64,000 nt of DNA from Bombyx mori (lineage: Eukaryota; Arthropoda; Insecta; Lepidoptera; Bombycidae): assembly GCF_030269925.1 (NCBI RefSeq), contig NC_085109.1, positions 4,588,001 to 4,652,000 on the forward strand. The letters run 5' to 3'. Numbering within the stretch: the first letter of the stretch is position 1; each line of letters begins with the position of its first letter. Under the pieces are notes generated by a model. That model was given only the letters and a program-made list of their open reading frames with translations, searched no databases and was not told the DNA's origin. This document shows, in pieces, positions 32,763-42,915 of this stretch. The translations under genes and the position numbers were made by a program.

Positions 32763-33075
32763 GACGTCAAGAACAAAAGTTTGACAATAAATAGTATGCA
32801 TGCGTGTGTGCGTCAAATACATGGTATGTAGTGTGTGTAATGTTTTCTTTATTGATTTAATGTATCTTTTATGCATTATTTTAAAAAAATTATGAGCATT
32901 GTGCACTTCTTCTTTATATTCTCTAAAAGTGTGGAAAATTTCATACTCCTCCGTCCGCGCAATTTTCGTAAAGAGGGATACAAAGTTTTTGCTTCACGTA
33001 TTAATATATAGATAACACTATTTTAACAGAAGTTACATGCATACAGCAAACAGAACATGATCATGTATCACAACA

Positions 33076-33324
33076 TAGTATAAAACAAAGTCGCTTTCTT
33101 TGTCCCTATATCCCTATGTATGCTTAAATCTTTAAAACTACGCAACGGATTTTGATGCAGTTTTTTTTAATAGATAGAGTGAGTGAAGAGGAAGGTTTAT
33201 ATGTATAATAACATCCATTTAATAGTGGAGAAATACTGTTATTTTTGAGGTTTCAAATGTGATGTCGTAAATAATCAATAATAAAATTTCATGTTTCCGA
33301 AGCGAAGCGAGGGCGGGTCGCTAG
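33076..33324 (+). mobile_element. Helitron-type fragment
   Basis: Ends GAAGCGAAGCGAGGGCGGGTCGCTAG before T, the same 3' end as the Helitron at 5731-5946. Upstream it has AAACTACGCAACGGATTTTGATGC and AGAGGAAGGTTTATATG, a recurrent body of this group. The 5' limit is approximate. Confidence 0.6.
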
Positions 33325-33413
33325 TTTATAAATAAAATTCATATGAATTCATACATGACATGTATCTGGAGTAGGTGACAAAAGTAAAAGAAATTAAAAC
33401 GATTTTAGCATTT

Positions 33414-36400
33414 TTAATCGTAGTCAGCATATTCGTTCATATTTGTGAATACAGCCTGCTCCTTAAAAATGTTTTTCATGTGATGATTCTGACAGTACTC
33501 TAAAGGCACTTCGACGTAACCTGATGATTGAACAAAGATAATTAATATCGCTTTGTTTGTTCCTCCTTCGCGAGCGGTTCGTCCGATTGTACTGAAACTT
33601 TATCCAGATAAGGCACTTTAGTTTTCTGTATTACAACGCTGCAAGATAGCTGACGCATGAACCGGATTAAGAGATTTTTGAAGTATTTAGATTTATGGAT
33701 ATTTACTGTTGGTAGGACCTCTTGTGAGTCCGCACGGCTATGTACCACCACTCTGCCTATTTCTACCGTAAAGCAGTAATGCGTTTCGGTTTGAAGGGTG
33801 GGACAGCCGTTGTAGCTATACTAAGAACTTAGAATTTATATATCAAGGTGGGTGGCGCATTTACGTTGTAGATGTCTATGGGCTCCAGTAACCACTTACC
33901 ACCAGGTAGGCTGTGAGCTCGTCCAACCATCTAAGAAATAAATAAAAAAATAAAAAAATCCCCAATATTTTTTAATATACAGGAGAATATCACCGGATCC
34001 CAGAGTATGTGGGAATTGAACCTCACTAAAAACTCCTGCCGCTCACAGCCGACGCCCTACCCCGGACCGGGCCGGAGCCCAGTCGGGGCCACAGAGACGG
34101 TGGGACAGGGTTGACGAATAGCATATTATTACATCCATCCCACCGTTCCGAGATCATTTTTTTAGAATAACACATCTTTTATAGATAATGTATTTTTATG
34201 GACGGTTGGTGGAGATTTAAGAATAACAATTCCAAAAATCTGTATGAAAACGACCGAAAGCAAAGCAATTTCAACCTTATGTTTTGAAATATAATATAGC
34301 TATGGTAATAAATTAATGACTCGTCACTTACTACTCAGTAATACTTTAATGACGTATAGTGCATTTTCAATTTGAACTCTGAATTAAGCTCCCCGACGTT
34401 CTTTCGGTGTTAAGTGATTTTTTTCAAACGCTTTAACAATAGTGCTTTGCAATAGGCGGCGGTTTGGCTGTATCCCAGCCTTTTTTTATATATTTTTATT
34501 CCTTAAATGGGTGAACAAGCTCACAGTCCACCTGGTGTAAAGTGGTTACTGGAGCCCATAAAGATCCACAACGTAAATGGGCCACCCATCTTGAGAAATT
34601 AGTTCTAAGGTCTCAGTATAGTTACAACGGCTATCCCACCCTTCAAACCGAAACGCATTACTGCTTCACGGCAGAAAGGGGCCGGATGGTGGTACCTACC
34701 CGTGCGGACTCACAAGAGGTCCTACCACCAGTAGAATAGCCACAATATCAGCTTTGTCCAAAGGTGATGGTAAATACTGACCATTAGATGGAACATACTT
34801 AAAATTAGATTTAGTTAATCCTTTGTGGACTCAGATCCAATAAGAGTCCATCCATCAAACACAGTCGTATTATATGATACAATATTATCCAGTGAGAGAA
34901 CATTAAGCAGTAATTAACTACTGATTCTAGTTTATCAATCAATCTCGTTAGTCTATATGGACGATTATCTCGCAAATTCCTAGAGAGATTGGACAACACT
35001 TGATCATTATTAACAGTAGATAGTAATTAATTACCTTCCATTGAAACACGTTTCTATTATCTATAGGGATAACATATGGAATATTTATATCCCACCCGTA
35101 GTTATACATAGAGCATGCTTATACTAGTCGGTCCACACACCGTCTCAACATTGGAGCATGAGGCGTTGAGGCATTCCATTGGTATAAAGGCGATTCTAAG
35201 ATTATAATTCATAAATAGGACGGAAGTTTGAGAAAATCAGGCTAGATCAAGATTAAATCGTACTAGCAGGTAAAGCTATTTCTGGAAATATTTACAAATT
35301 TGGAATTGGGTATCTACAGGTTTTATTTTATTTTATTGCTTAGATGGGTGGACGAGCTCACAGCCCACCTGGTGTTAAGTGGTTACTGGAGCCCATAGAC
35401 ATCTACAACGTAAATGCGCCACCCATCTTGAGATATGAGTTCTAAGGTCTCAGTATAGTTACAACGGCTGCCCCACCCTTCAAACCGAAACGCATTGCTG
35501 CTTCATGGCAGAAATCGACAGGGTGGTGGTACCTACCCGAGCGGACTCACAAGAGGTCCTACCACCAGTCGAAAGTATATTATCTTTGGTATATTTTGTT
35601 GCTTACCGAAAATTGGTAATGTAGTTTTGGATACGAACAACCTCGCCAATAAAAATAGTTAGTTAAATTATTTTTGGCGTAATAAATCACGTCAATTTAA
35701 AATATTTATTTAAATGTTCTCAGTATACATATGTACCTGATAGGTCACTGTCCCCTCTGCAATTCAACATGTCCAATTGACATCCATTGTTGAATGTTCT
35801 ATAAGCATAATCCCTCATCTTGGATGCTCCGCATACGGGGCTGTAATGATTTGGACAAAACACGGGACAGGATTCGCCGTAACTTCTTCTGGTACGCTGA
35901 TTTTTTATGCAGAATTTTAGCGGAGCGGAAACGTAGTCTAAGAGAGAAACAGAAGAATTTTCCTTATCCATAAAATAATTTGAGATGCGTTCAAAGCGTA
36001 AGGTATTGTAAAAATGTATTGTATATGTATGTATGTATGTAAATATGTAACGGCCGTCTGGTGTAGTGGCAAGTGACATGGTCACTACACAAGGGGGTCG
36101 CGGGTTCGAATCCCGCCAAGGGAAGATATTTGTATGATAAATGTCTTTTCCAGGGTTATGGATGTTTATTATATATATGTATGTGTATAATAAAAATCTT
36201 ACATTTATTTCCGTTATCTGGTACCTGTAATACAAGTTCTTTACGAACTTAGTACGGGACCAGTTAATGTGGCGTGATTGTTAGTAAATATTTATTATTA
36301 TTTATTATTTATTGTCAACTGTATTATATAGCAGTGCTGAGGTGTCTGCAAGCGTAATAAATAGCATCAAGCCTTTTTTTTTTTTTGTTCATTATCCAAA

Positions 36401-37646
36401 TTTGTCAGTTTGTAGAGTGAGAACAACTGTTAAATAATACAATTTAGTCTTCGACATCACGTTGAGTGACTACACTTTGTAACGTCTACAGACTCTTGTA
36501 AGCATTCTAACACAACAGTAATTAAAAATTATTAATTAGCATTTATGTAAAGTTTTTTTAGATCTTCTCACAGGCTCAATGGCTTGGCTTTGGGGTTTGA
36601 ATTTTCTCCTTTATACTAACAGAAACACACATATTACAAGACTATCTATTTATGTATATACCCCAAAATCGAAATATCTTTCACAAAGGTACTAAATCAG
36701 TCCAGGAAGAAACGCGTACGCTTTGGTACAAAAGTCAGTCATTTGGAACGTAAAAAGTTATATATTATCTGATAATCAAAAACCAGCCTATTATCATATA
36801 AATTTTATATATTATTAAGTTTGACAGCTCTCTCTCAATGTAGTAAAGTCCAAACTGGTATTAAATTACCGAAAGAGTATTGTGAAATGTTAGGAAAGTT
36901 AATGGACTCTTTGGACAGGAGAATAAATCATTATTTTCGTTTGAAGCCTAAACAATCCCCTTTGTGGCAATGTAAATAGCTTATACATATTATTTATTTG
37001 ACCATTAACAAAATTTTATGTAACATTGTAAAGAAAACGTATCATGATGTTTATTAGGTTTTGATGTTTCTCTGTTTACGGCATCTCGGCTATTCAATAT
37101 ACTGTTAACCCCAATACGGAAATCATGATGTACCAGATCTAGTCAATTAGACTCTAGTCAATTAAAAAAATATGAGGAGTGATTTTTCTTTGATGATTAT
37201 CATTAGCCTCAATTAGGGGATATTACGTCATAGTCTACTGTTAATACAGATTAATACAGATAGATAACTATGCTTTCCAGTTTTAGTAATCTGACATATC
37301 CTATTGCTTAACTTAGTTAAACCATTTATTATCCTGATTCAGGTGCAATACGAAATATTACCGTGACTTCTAAATTCCAAGATGTTTTAACGTTGGGAAT
37401 CATGGACCTAAAACTATAAGCCAGATAAAATTACAGTACCTACTGCGCCGTCAATGATAATCAGGATGTGAGAAATAAAATACATACTCATTTTTAAACA
37501 CCTCGAATAAGCACGCATAGAACAATGGCTTGGAAACATTTTGAAGGATACATTTCTAGCATCAAAGCCGCATTCCACTTGGTCCCTTGTTTCTAGATCA
37601 CAATCGTGGTCAAGGCTGCATACAAGACTATTTGCTAAGCTGATTG
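33414..37646 (-). CDS. Two-domain Kazal-like secreted inhibitor gene (3 exons found, 5' exon missing)
   Basis: Exons on the minus strand: 37646-37488, 35937-35737 and 33520-33414 (stop TAA). Splice sites read ...TTATTCCAG|CA, A|GTATGT, TCTCTCTTAG|AC, TCAG|GTACAT and CAATCATCAG|GT. Phases match at both junctions, joining to Asn and Gly codons. The 52-, 66- and 34-codon exons (plus split codons) give two six-cysteine units. Domain 1 has VC, DC, ECG, HC, RC and FC. Domain 2 has SC, FC, PVCG with YRTFNNGC, NC and YC. The second fits the Kazal pattern best (CPNHYSPVCG...YRTFNNGC). Each domain is split by an intron between its fifth and sixth cysteine, and the joining segments YVSAPLKFC and YVEVPLEYC are alike. 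This points to internal duplication. Kazal proteins usually inhibit serine proteases outside the cell; the target is unknown. The first exon (signal peptide, phase 1) lies to the right and was not found. The introns hold BMC1-type repeats, a tRNA-headed SINE and LINE tails. Confidence 0.8.
33706..33958 (+). repeat. BMC1-type repeat, full short form, plus orientation
   Basis: From TTGGTAGGACCTCTTGTGAG to CCATCTAAGAAATAAAT with an A-rich tail. Lies in the last intron of the Kazal-like gene, antisense to it. Confidence 0.85.
33965..34152 (-). repeat. LINE 3' tail, same family as 61282-61549
   Basis: On the minus strand: GGTGGGATGGATGTAAT, GCCCCGACTGGGCTCCGG, GAGCGGCAGGAGTTTTTAG and AATTCCCACATAC, in the order found at 61282-61549. 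An R1-like or related LINE tail is the likely source; no coding part is present. Confidence 0.6.
34481..34732 (-). repeat. BMC1-type repeat, intronic
   Basis: Short-form copy with the usual end CCTACCACCAGT, in the last intron of the Kazal-like gene and on the same strand as the gene. Confidence 0.85.
35321..35569 (-). repeat. BMC1-type repeat, intronic
   Basis: Short-form copy from TTTTATTGCTTAGATGGGTG to CCTACCACCAGT, about 170 bp downstream of the second exon of the Kazal-like gene, on the same strand. Confidence 0.88.
36047..36320 (+). repeat. tRNA-derived SINE of a different family
   Basis: Head CGGCCGTCTGGTGTAGTGGC (box A) and GCGGGTTCGAATCCCGCC (box B), then a ~190-bp body with ATAATAAAAATCTTACATTT and GTACCTGTAATACAAGTTC, ending in TATT repeats. 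The head cannot fold to a complete tRNA with a paired acceptor stem, so it is not a tRNA gene. It lies antisense in the first identified intron of the Kazal-like gene and is preceded by an ATGT microsatellite. Confidence 0.7.
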
Positions 37647-37689
37647 CTGGAATAAATAGATTTCGTTATTGACATTTGGAAAATGATTC

Positions 37690-37965
37690 AATCAAATCAT
37701 GCCTCCTTGCGTCGATAATCCACAATGCTGAGGTTTTGGCCTCATGAGGCTTTCTTGGGAGAATACACGCGGTGAGGTCCTACGTTCGTCCACGGCAGTG
37801 CTTTTGGAAGAGATTTAGTTCTTCGAGGCCACTGAAGCCTTATTTGGGTCCGGCTAATTAACCACCGCCAGACATTCGGCGTTGACTGTTTTACGGTGGA
37901 AAGGTCGAACTCAAACTCAACCCTCCATTTTTCTCATCCGGGCTTAGGACCAGCATTGGCGGAGC
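37690..37965 (-). repeat. Degenerate RTE-like LINE 3' end
   Basis: Shares CTTGCGTCGATAATCC and GTGCTGAGG-like phrases with the RTE-type remnant at 45678-46335 and continues with GGCTTAGGACCAGCATTGGC. No open frame survives. It lies just upstream of the first identified exon of the Kazal-like gene. Confidence 0.4.
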
Positions 37966-38176
37966 TCAAATCATATAAGTGTCGCTTTTTAAGCTGTGCC
38001 CACACCAGTTTATTTTAAATGTCTTTAGAGGTCATAGTACGGACGTAGAATCACAATGCATAGTTTGATGAAGTTCAAGGCTGGAATCCAATTATCAACA
38101 GAAAAATCAGTATCATAACTAAACCTACTAAGCTAAATTGATGTAAACATACACTTGTCTATCTCTGCAACAAAGC

Positions 38177-38326
38177 AGTCATAAGCCACATTTTAAAGAA
38201 AGACTATTTAGCCATTTTTTCAATAGGATTAAGACTTTTGTCTCAATAAAATTACATTCACAATCTTGTCTTCATCCTATTGAAAAATGGCCTTTCTTCA
38301 AAACGTGGCTTATGACTTTTTTCTTA
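38177..38326. repeat. Foldback (hairpin) element, 150 bp
   Basis: Left arm AGTCATAAGCCACATTTTAA... and right arm its inverse ...AAACGTGGCTTATGACT pair over about 50 bp, with CCATTTTTTCAATAGGA against TCCTATTGAAAAATGG, around a ~46-bp loop. Looks like a small MITE. No target duplication is clear because a BMC1-type T-run starts at its right end. Confidence 0.65.
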
Positions 38327-38561
38327 TTGCTTATATGTGTGGACGAGCTCACAGCCCACCTGGTGTTAAGTGGTTACTGGAGCCCATAGACATCTGCAAC
38401 GTAAAAGCCGCCACCCACCTTGAGATATGAGTTCTAAGGTCTCAGTATAGTTACAACGGCTGCCCCGCTCTTCGAATCGAAACGCATTATTGTTTCACGG
38501 CAGAAATAGGCGGGGTGGTGGTACCTACCCGTGCGAACTCACAAGAGGTCCTACCACCAGT
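38326..38561 (-). repeat. BMC1-type repeat
   Basis: Short-form copy ending CCTACCACCAGT, 14 bp left of the intact mariner. Confidence 0.88.
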
Positions 38562-38575
38562 AAGATATATAACTA

Positions 38576-39877
38576 GTCAGGTTATAAGTATTGTCACACA
38601 GTAAAAACTTTTCTTTTAGAATGCTGGCCACAAAAAAGTTTATTGAATTCGAATTTCGTATTGTTCATGAAAATAAAAATGTATACTTTTAGAATTTTAC
38701 TCATTTTTAAATATGGAGTGGACGCTTAAAGAAGACCGTGTTGCAGTTATTGCGTTGCATCGTTGCGCTTACGCGTCAATTCAAATTTTTAACATACTGA
38801 AAATTTTGAATATAACTAAAAGATTCGTTTATCGTACCATCAAACGATACAATGAAGACTCTAGTGTAGATGACAGGTCAAGAAGTGGTCGCCCTCGGTC
38901 TGTTACGACTACAGCAGTGATAAAAGCTGTGAAGGCGCGAATTCAAAGAAATCCCAAACGTAAGCAGAAACTGTTGGCCCTTCAGATAGGGTTAAGCAGA
39001 ACCACGGTGAAAAGGGTGTTAAATGAAGACTTAGGGCTTCGGGCATATCGAAGAAAAACAGGACATCGTTTGAATGCTCGTCTAATGGACCTGAGACTGA
39101 AGAGTTGCCGCGCTTTGTTGAAGCGGTACGCGAGAAAAATATTATATCGGGAAAATCTTTTTTCGGATGAAAAAATTTATACCGTAGAAGAGAGCTACAA
39201 CAAACAAAATGATAAGGTGTACGCACACAGTAGTGAAGAAGCGAGCAACCGTATTCCCCGTGTCCAACGAGGTCATTTTCCATCCTCGCTCATGGTATGG
39301 TTGGGAGTTTCTTATTGGGGCTTAACAGAGGTACATTTTTGTGAGAAAGGTGTAAAAACGAATGCAGTTGTGTATCAAAATACAGTCCTGACGAACCTTG
39401 TGGAACCTGTTTCTCATACCATGTTTAATAACAGGCACTGGGTATTCCAACAAGATTCGGCGCCAGCTCATAAAGCGAAGAGCACACAAGACTGGCTGGC
39501 GGCGCGTGAAATCGACTTCATCCGGCACGAAGACTGGCCCTCCTCCAGTCCAGATTTGAATCCGTTAGATTACAAGATATGGCAACACTTGGAGGAAAAG
39601 ACGTGCTCAAAGCCTCATCCCAATTTGGAGTCACTCAAGACATCCTTGATTAAGGCAGCCGCCGATATTGACATGGACCTCGTTCGTGCTGCCATAGACG
39701 ACTGGCCGCGCAGATTGAAGACCTGTATTCAAAATCACGGAGGTCATTTTGAATAAACTTTAGTGTCATAAGCATCTATGTTTTGTTAAGTTCATTTTGG
39801 TATATGAATGGTTACATAATGAATAAGCTTGTTTCAATTATTTTACATTAAACATGTGACAGAATTTATGACCTGAC
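38576..39877 (+). mobile_element. Intact maT/Bmmar1-type mariner with terminal inverted repeats
   Basis: Left end GTCAGGTTATAAGTATTGTC and right end, inverted, GTCAGGTCATAAATTCTGTC agree at most positions over ~28 bp. TA duplications flank it at 38574-38575 and 39878-39879, giving a 1302-bp element. The single gene spans 38713-39756 without stops. Its ends and coding region look complete, so it may still be mobile or was so recently. Confidence 0.93.
38713..39756 (+). CDS. Mariner (DD37D) transposase
   Basis: 347 aa from ATG. The N-terminal ~115 residues hold two helix-turn-helix motifs joined by the RSRSGRPRSV linker (residues 55-64), for inverted-repeat binding. The catalytic domain has D152 (LFSDEKIY), D248 (VFQQDSAPAH) and D286 (SSSPDLNPLDYKIW). 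There are exactly 37 residues between the second and third Asp, the DD37D signature of the maT/Bmmar1 branch rather than the classic DD34D. No frameshift or missing residue. It cuts and pastes the element at TA sites. Upstream only the ~137-bp untranslated end separates it from the left terminus. Confidence 0.93.
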   Translation: MEWTLKEDRVAVIALHRCAYASIQIFNILKILNITKRFVYRTIKRYNEDSSVDDRSRSGRPRSVTTTAVIKAVKARIQRNPKRKQKLLALQIGLSRTTVKRVLNEDLGLRAYRRKTGHRLNARLMDLRLKSCRALLKRYARKILYRENLFSDEKIYTVEESYNKQNDKVYAHSSEEASNRIPRVQRGHFPSSLMVWLGVSYWGLTEVHFCEKGVKTNAVVYQNTVLTNLVEPVSHTMFNNRHWVFQQDSAPAHKAKSTQDWLAAREIDFIRHEDWPSSSPDLNPLDYKIWQHLEEKTCSKPHPNLESLKTSLIKAAADIDMDLVRAAIDDWPRRLKTCIQNHGGHFE

Positions 39878-39879
39878 TA

Positions 39880-40577
39880 GGTATATATTTATCGGCTACG
39901 ATAAGCGTTAAATATCAGACTGAGCCGTGAGATGATCTGTTCGACTTTGCCAAGTGAGTGTCAATCTAAAGATTAATATTTTCAAATTATTTTATCTAAA
40001 TCGGCCGTAGGTACTTAAAACTACGAATTAAAGTATCATTGTTTTTGATACAAACTTGCGAGACGAATATTCTAAGCGAAATAAAGGAGACTCACATAAA
40101 AACGCAGAGAAACACAATAAATGAGCAAACATCTCACGAAACTTTATTATTCGTTTTAATGAAATCAAATCGAAACTACACGTACATACGATTTATTTTA
40201 TGATTGTTTTCTAATTAAAGTTGACGTGACTTACGACATTAAAACCCAGTAAACAAGTTTATATTTGAATTGAAGTCATCTTTTGTACTGATTGGATTTT
40301 TATGTATACATAATTTTATTTGTTAGCGTAAAAGAGCGGGTATATCATATTAGACCTTAGTGAAGAAGTTGCAGTTATAGTTATAGATCGCATATTTTTT
40401 TTCACATAATTGTTATGCGCCTGTTACGGTTTCTTTGTGATATTGTTATAATAATTTAGTGCGTTATAAGGTCATCTATAATATCGTTTGAATTTTAACA
40501 CTTACATTTGACACGTTTTTGTGTATGTTTGTTTGCACGTAACAGAGTGTTTGATCGTCATTTTCATCAGGGGATTC
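39880..40577. other. AT-rich spacer, no gene seen
   Basis: AT-rich sequence between the mariner and the hAT-type element. It might hold the missing first exon of the Kazal-like gene, but I could not find a signal-peptide frame with a fitting donor. Confidence 0.4.
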
Positions 40578-41287
40578 GCTTAGTGCAGTCTTTCTCAAAG
40601 TGGGCGATAACGCCCCCTTGGGGGCGTTGGAAACCTAAAGGGGGGCGTTAAGGGGCCCAGGAAAAAATGGGGGGCGTTGATGTGGGTTAGGGGGGCGCTG
40701 TAAAATTTGTAATTTCATTTACTTTATAGTATTTTAAATTTCACTAAAATTAAAACTCACCTACTACACAATAACGAATAATTAGTTTATATTTCTACCC
40801 TGTATGATGTTAAAAAACTTAAAATAATTAACATAGATTTCGTAGGATAGCCCACACACCGTACGCAATCAAGTTGTAACAAGTTTCTGCGGAACATGAT
40901 CGATGATAGTTAAAAAATTAGAGCAATTTTACCTTAATTACATTGCACCAGACATTATATTAAACATTAGAAAAAAACTACCACGCAGAGTTTTAAAATA
41001 TTACACATACGTAAACTAACACAAATGGAGGTTTTCTTTACTTTCTTTCTTGTTTTTAACATAAGGGCATTTTACAGCATTTTCCTAGCATTCTATAAGA
41101 AATTACTGATGTAAGAATCATAATTTTTATATAAAATGGAAATGCGTATATAATTATTGTTCAAAAACTTGTCTTAGATTATTATTTTTTACAATTTACC
41201 CACTACCGTCCAATGTCAAATAGTATAGTAAGCCTAAACAGCTCACTTATTGTAAACATTGTTTACTATTTTATTTCTATATAATAA

Positions 41288-42420
41288 TAGGACGGGGAAA
41301 AATTTCTTCGCATTTTAAAAAAAAATTCACAACATTTTTTAATATAGTTTATTCACATTCAACTAAAGTATGTCGGTACCATTTTGTTCGATAACTTTTT
41401 GCCATCTTGTAGGTAGGTTCCATTGCTATAGAACATGATCCCATTGCTATAGAAATTTTAGGGCTTCTGATCAAAATACCGCGACAATTGGTTTTGGCAG
41501 TCCTCTCGTGATGTTAACCTGACACTGCCTAAAGAATTCTGAAGAGACCGAAACAGGTAGAAATCTGAAGGTGCAAGATCAGGCTATACGGCGGATGCAT
41601 TAACACCTCTCAGCCAAGCTCTCTTAATTTTTGCTGAGTGGCTAAAGATGTGTGAGGTCTAGCGTTATCGTGATGAAAAACCACACCCCCTCTGTTGATT
41701 AATTCCGGCCGCTTTCTCTTAACTTCTTGCTTTAATCTCATCAGTTGTTCGCAGTAGAGTTCAGAACCGATGGTCCTGCCTGGTGGTAACAGCTCATAAT
41801 GTATAATGCCCTTCCAATCCCACCACACACACAGCATCACCTTGTTGCGAGTTAACCCGGGTTTCGCCAGTCTGTGAAGCCTGACCGGCCTTTGACCACA
41901 ACCTTTCTCGTTCTTGTCGTAAGTGATCCACTTTTCATCACCAGTTATCAGCTTCTTCAAAAATGGTTCGGTTTCATTACGTCGTAATAAAGAATCACAA
42001 ATGAGTACACGGTTCATTCGGTTTCTTTCAGTGACCTTTTTTGTGTACCCGGTTTTTTCAAATGCGCCATAACAATTTTGTGGTCAATTCCCAGTTCTTC
42101 AGTTACGTCGTAACTACTGATATGCCGATCTTGCCCCACTTTTTAAAAAATGGCATCGATTTTATCCGTAATAGGGCGACCAGAGCGACGTGCATTTTTG
42201 ACATCAAAATTTCCGGATTGAAAACGCTTAAACCAAATTTGTGCTACTCTCACAGACACTGCACTAGGTTCATAAGCATCGCAAATTTTTTTCACGGCTT
42301 GCGTTGCTTTATTACCTTTTTGTAGTAAAATTTTAAAATGTATCGAATATCTTCATTAGATTCACTCATCTTGACAGTACGAAAAATAAATAAAAGTCAC
42401 ACATCTTCCTAATTTTAATT
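41288..42420 (-). pseudogene. Fossil mariner (DD34D) element and transposase
   Basis: On the minus strand the transposase starts MSESNEDIRYILKF (ATG at 42369) and has HTH residues VRVAQIWFKRFQSGNFDV. It is then broken by stops and frame changes before the open block 42017-41610 (KKLITGDEKWITYD, VMLCVWWDWKGIIHYELLPP, VVFHHDNARPHTSLA). After this a TGA replaces Trp, and a 1-base deletion shifts the final block containing PDLAPSDF. The left outer end GGACGGGGAAAAATTTCTTC resembles a mariner inverted repeat; the right one was not identified. Confidence 0.82.
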
Positions 42421-42524
42421 TGGAATTATCTTCTTTCAAATTTAAACTTTTAATGATACCAAAAACAGCTAGATACAAATAGTATAGCCAAAGAGATTTT
42501 ATTACAAGTTCATACATTTTTAAG

Positions 42525-42905
42525 CTATTGCATAGCTTTTATCGCGGGCCTTGAGCGCGGCGACTGAATTATGAAATTCCGTAACGAAAAAAACCTAACA
42601 TCCCTCACTCCGCCTACCATGTAGCTCGCGTTCAACACATTCACACGTTGCGCTTGTGTAGTGTTTGTGAATAAACGCGTGGCGTGATGTCACACTGCAT
42701 GCGCATCATGAAAAGTCTGCCCATCTCTCTCTCGCGCGGTTTAGCTTATGAGTGTGAAGAGGACAGTTAAGGTTTTGCCTTTATTAAGGTTTAATATAGT
42801 GTGGTCTTGTTTTATTATTGTTTTAATATTAAATTATCATTGTCTAATTATAATGTCATAAGTTGATAAAAAATGCTATGCAATAGCTTTATCGCCGCAT
42901 TTCCC
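42525..42905. repeat. Segment bounded by related palindromic ends inside the hAT element
   Basis: GCTATTGCATAGCTTTTATCGC near 42527 and GCTATGCAATAGCTTTATCGC near 42873 bound ~350 bp containing a GC-richer core (GGGCCTTGAGCGCGGCGAC, then CATGCGCATCATG). This is either part of the original hAT interior or a separate small element. Confidence 0.35.
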
Positions 42906-42915
42906 GAGTGCCACA

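Noticed and set aside
36047..36125. Possible tRNA gene (box A and box B present)
   Set aside because: The acceptor stem does not close and a SINE body with a TATT tail follows, so it is a SINE head.
35720..36235. Single 171-codon minus-strand frame as a complete gene
   Set aside because: Only its last third (from 35937) is the Kazal exon. The upstream part reads through intron and an antisense SINE, and a good acceptor lies at 35938.
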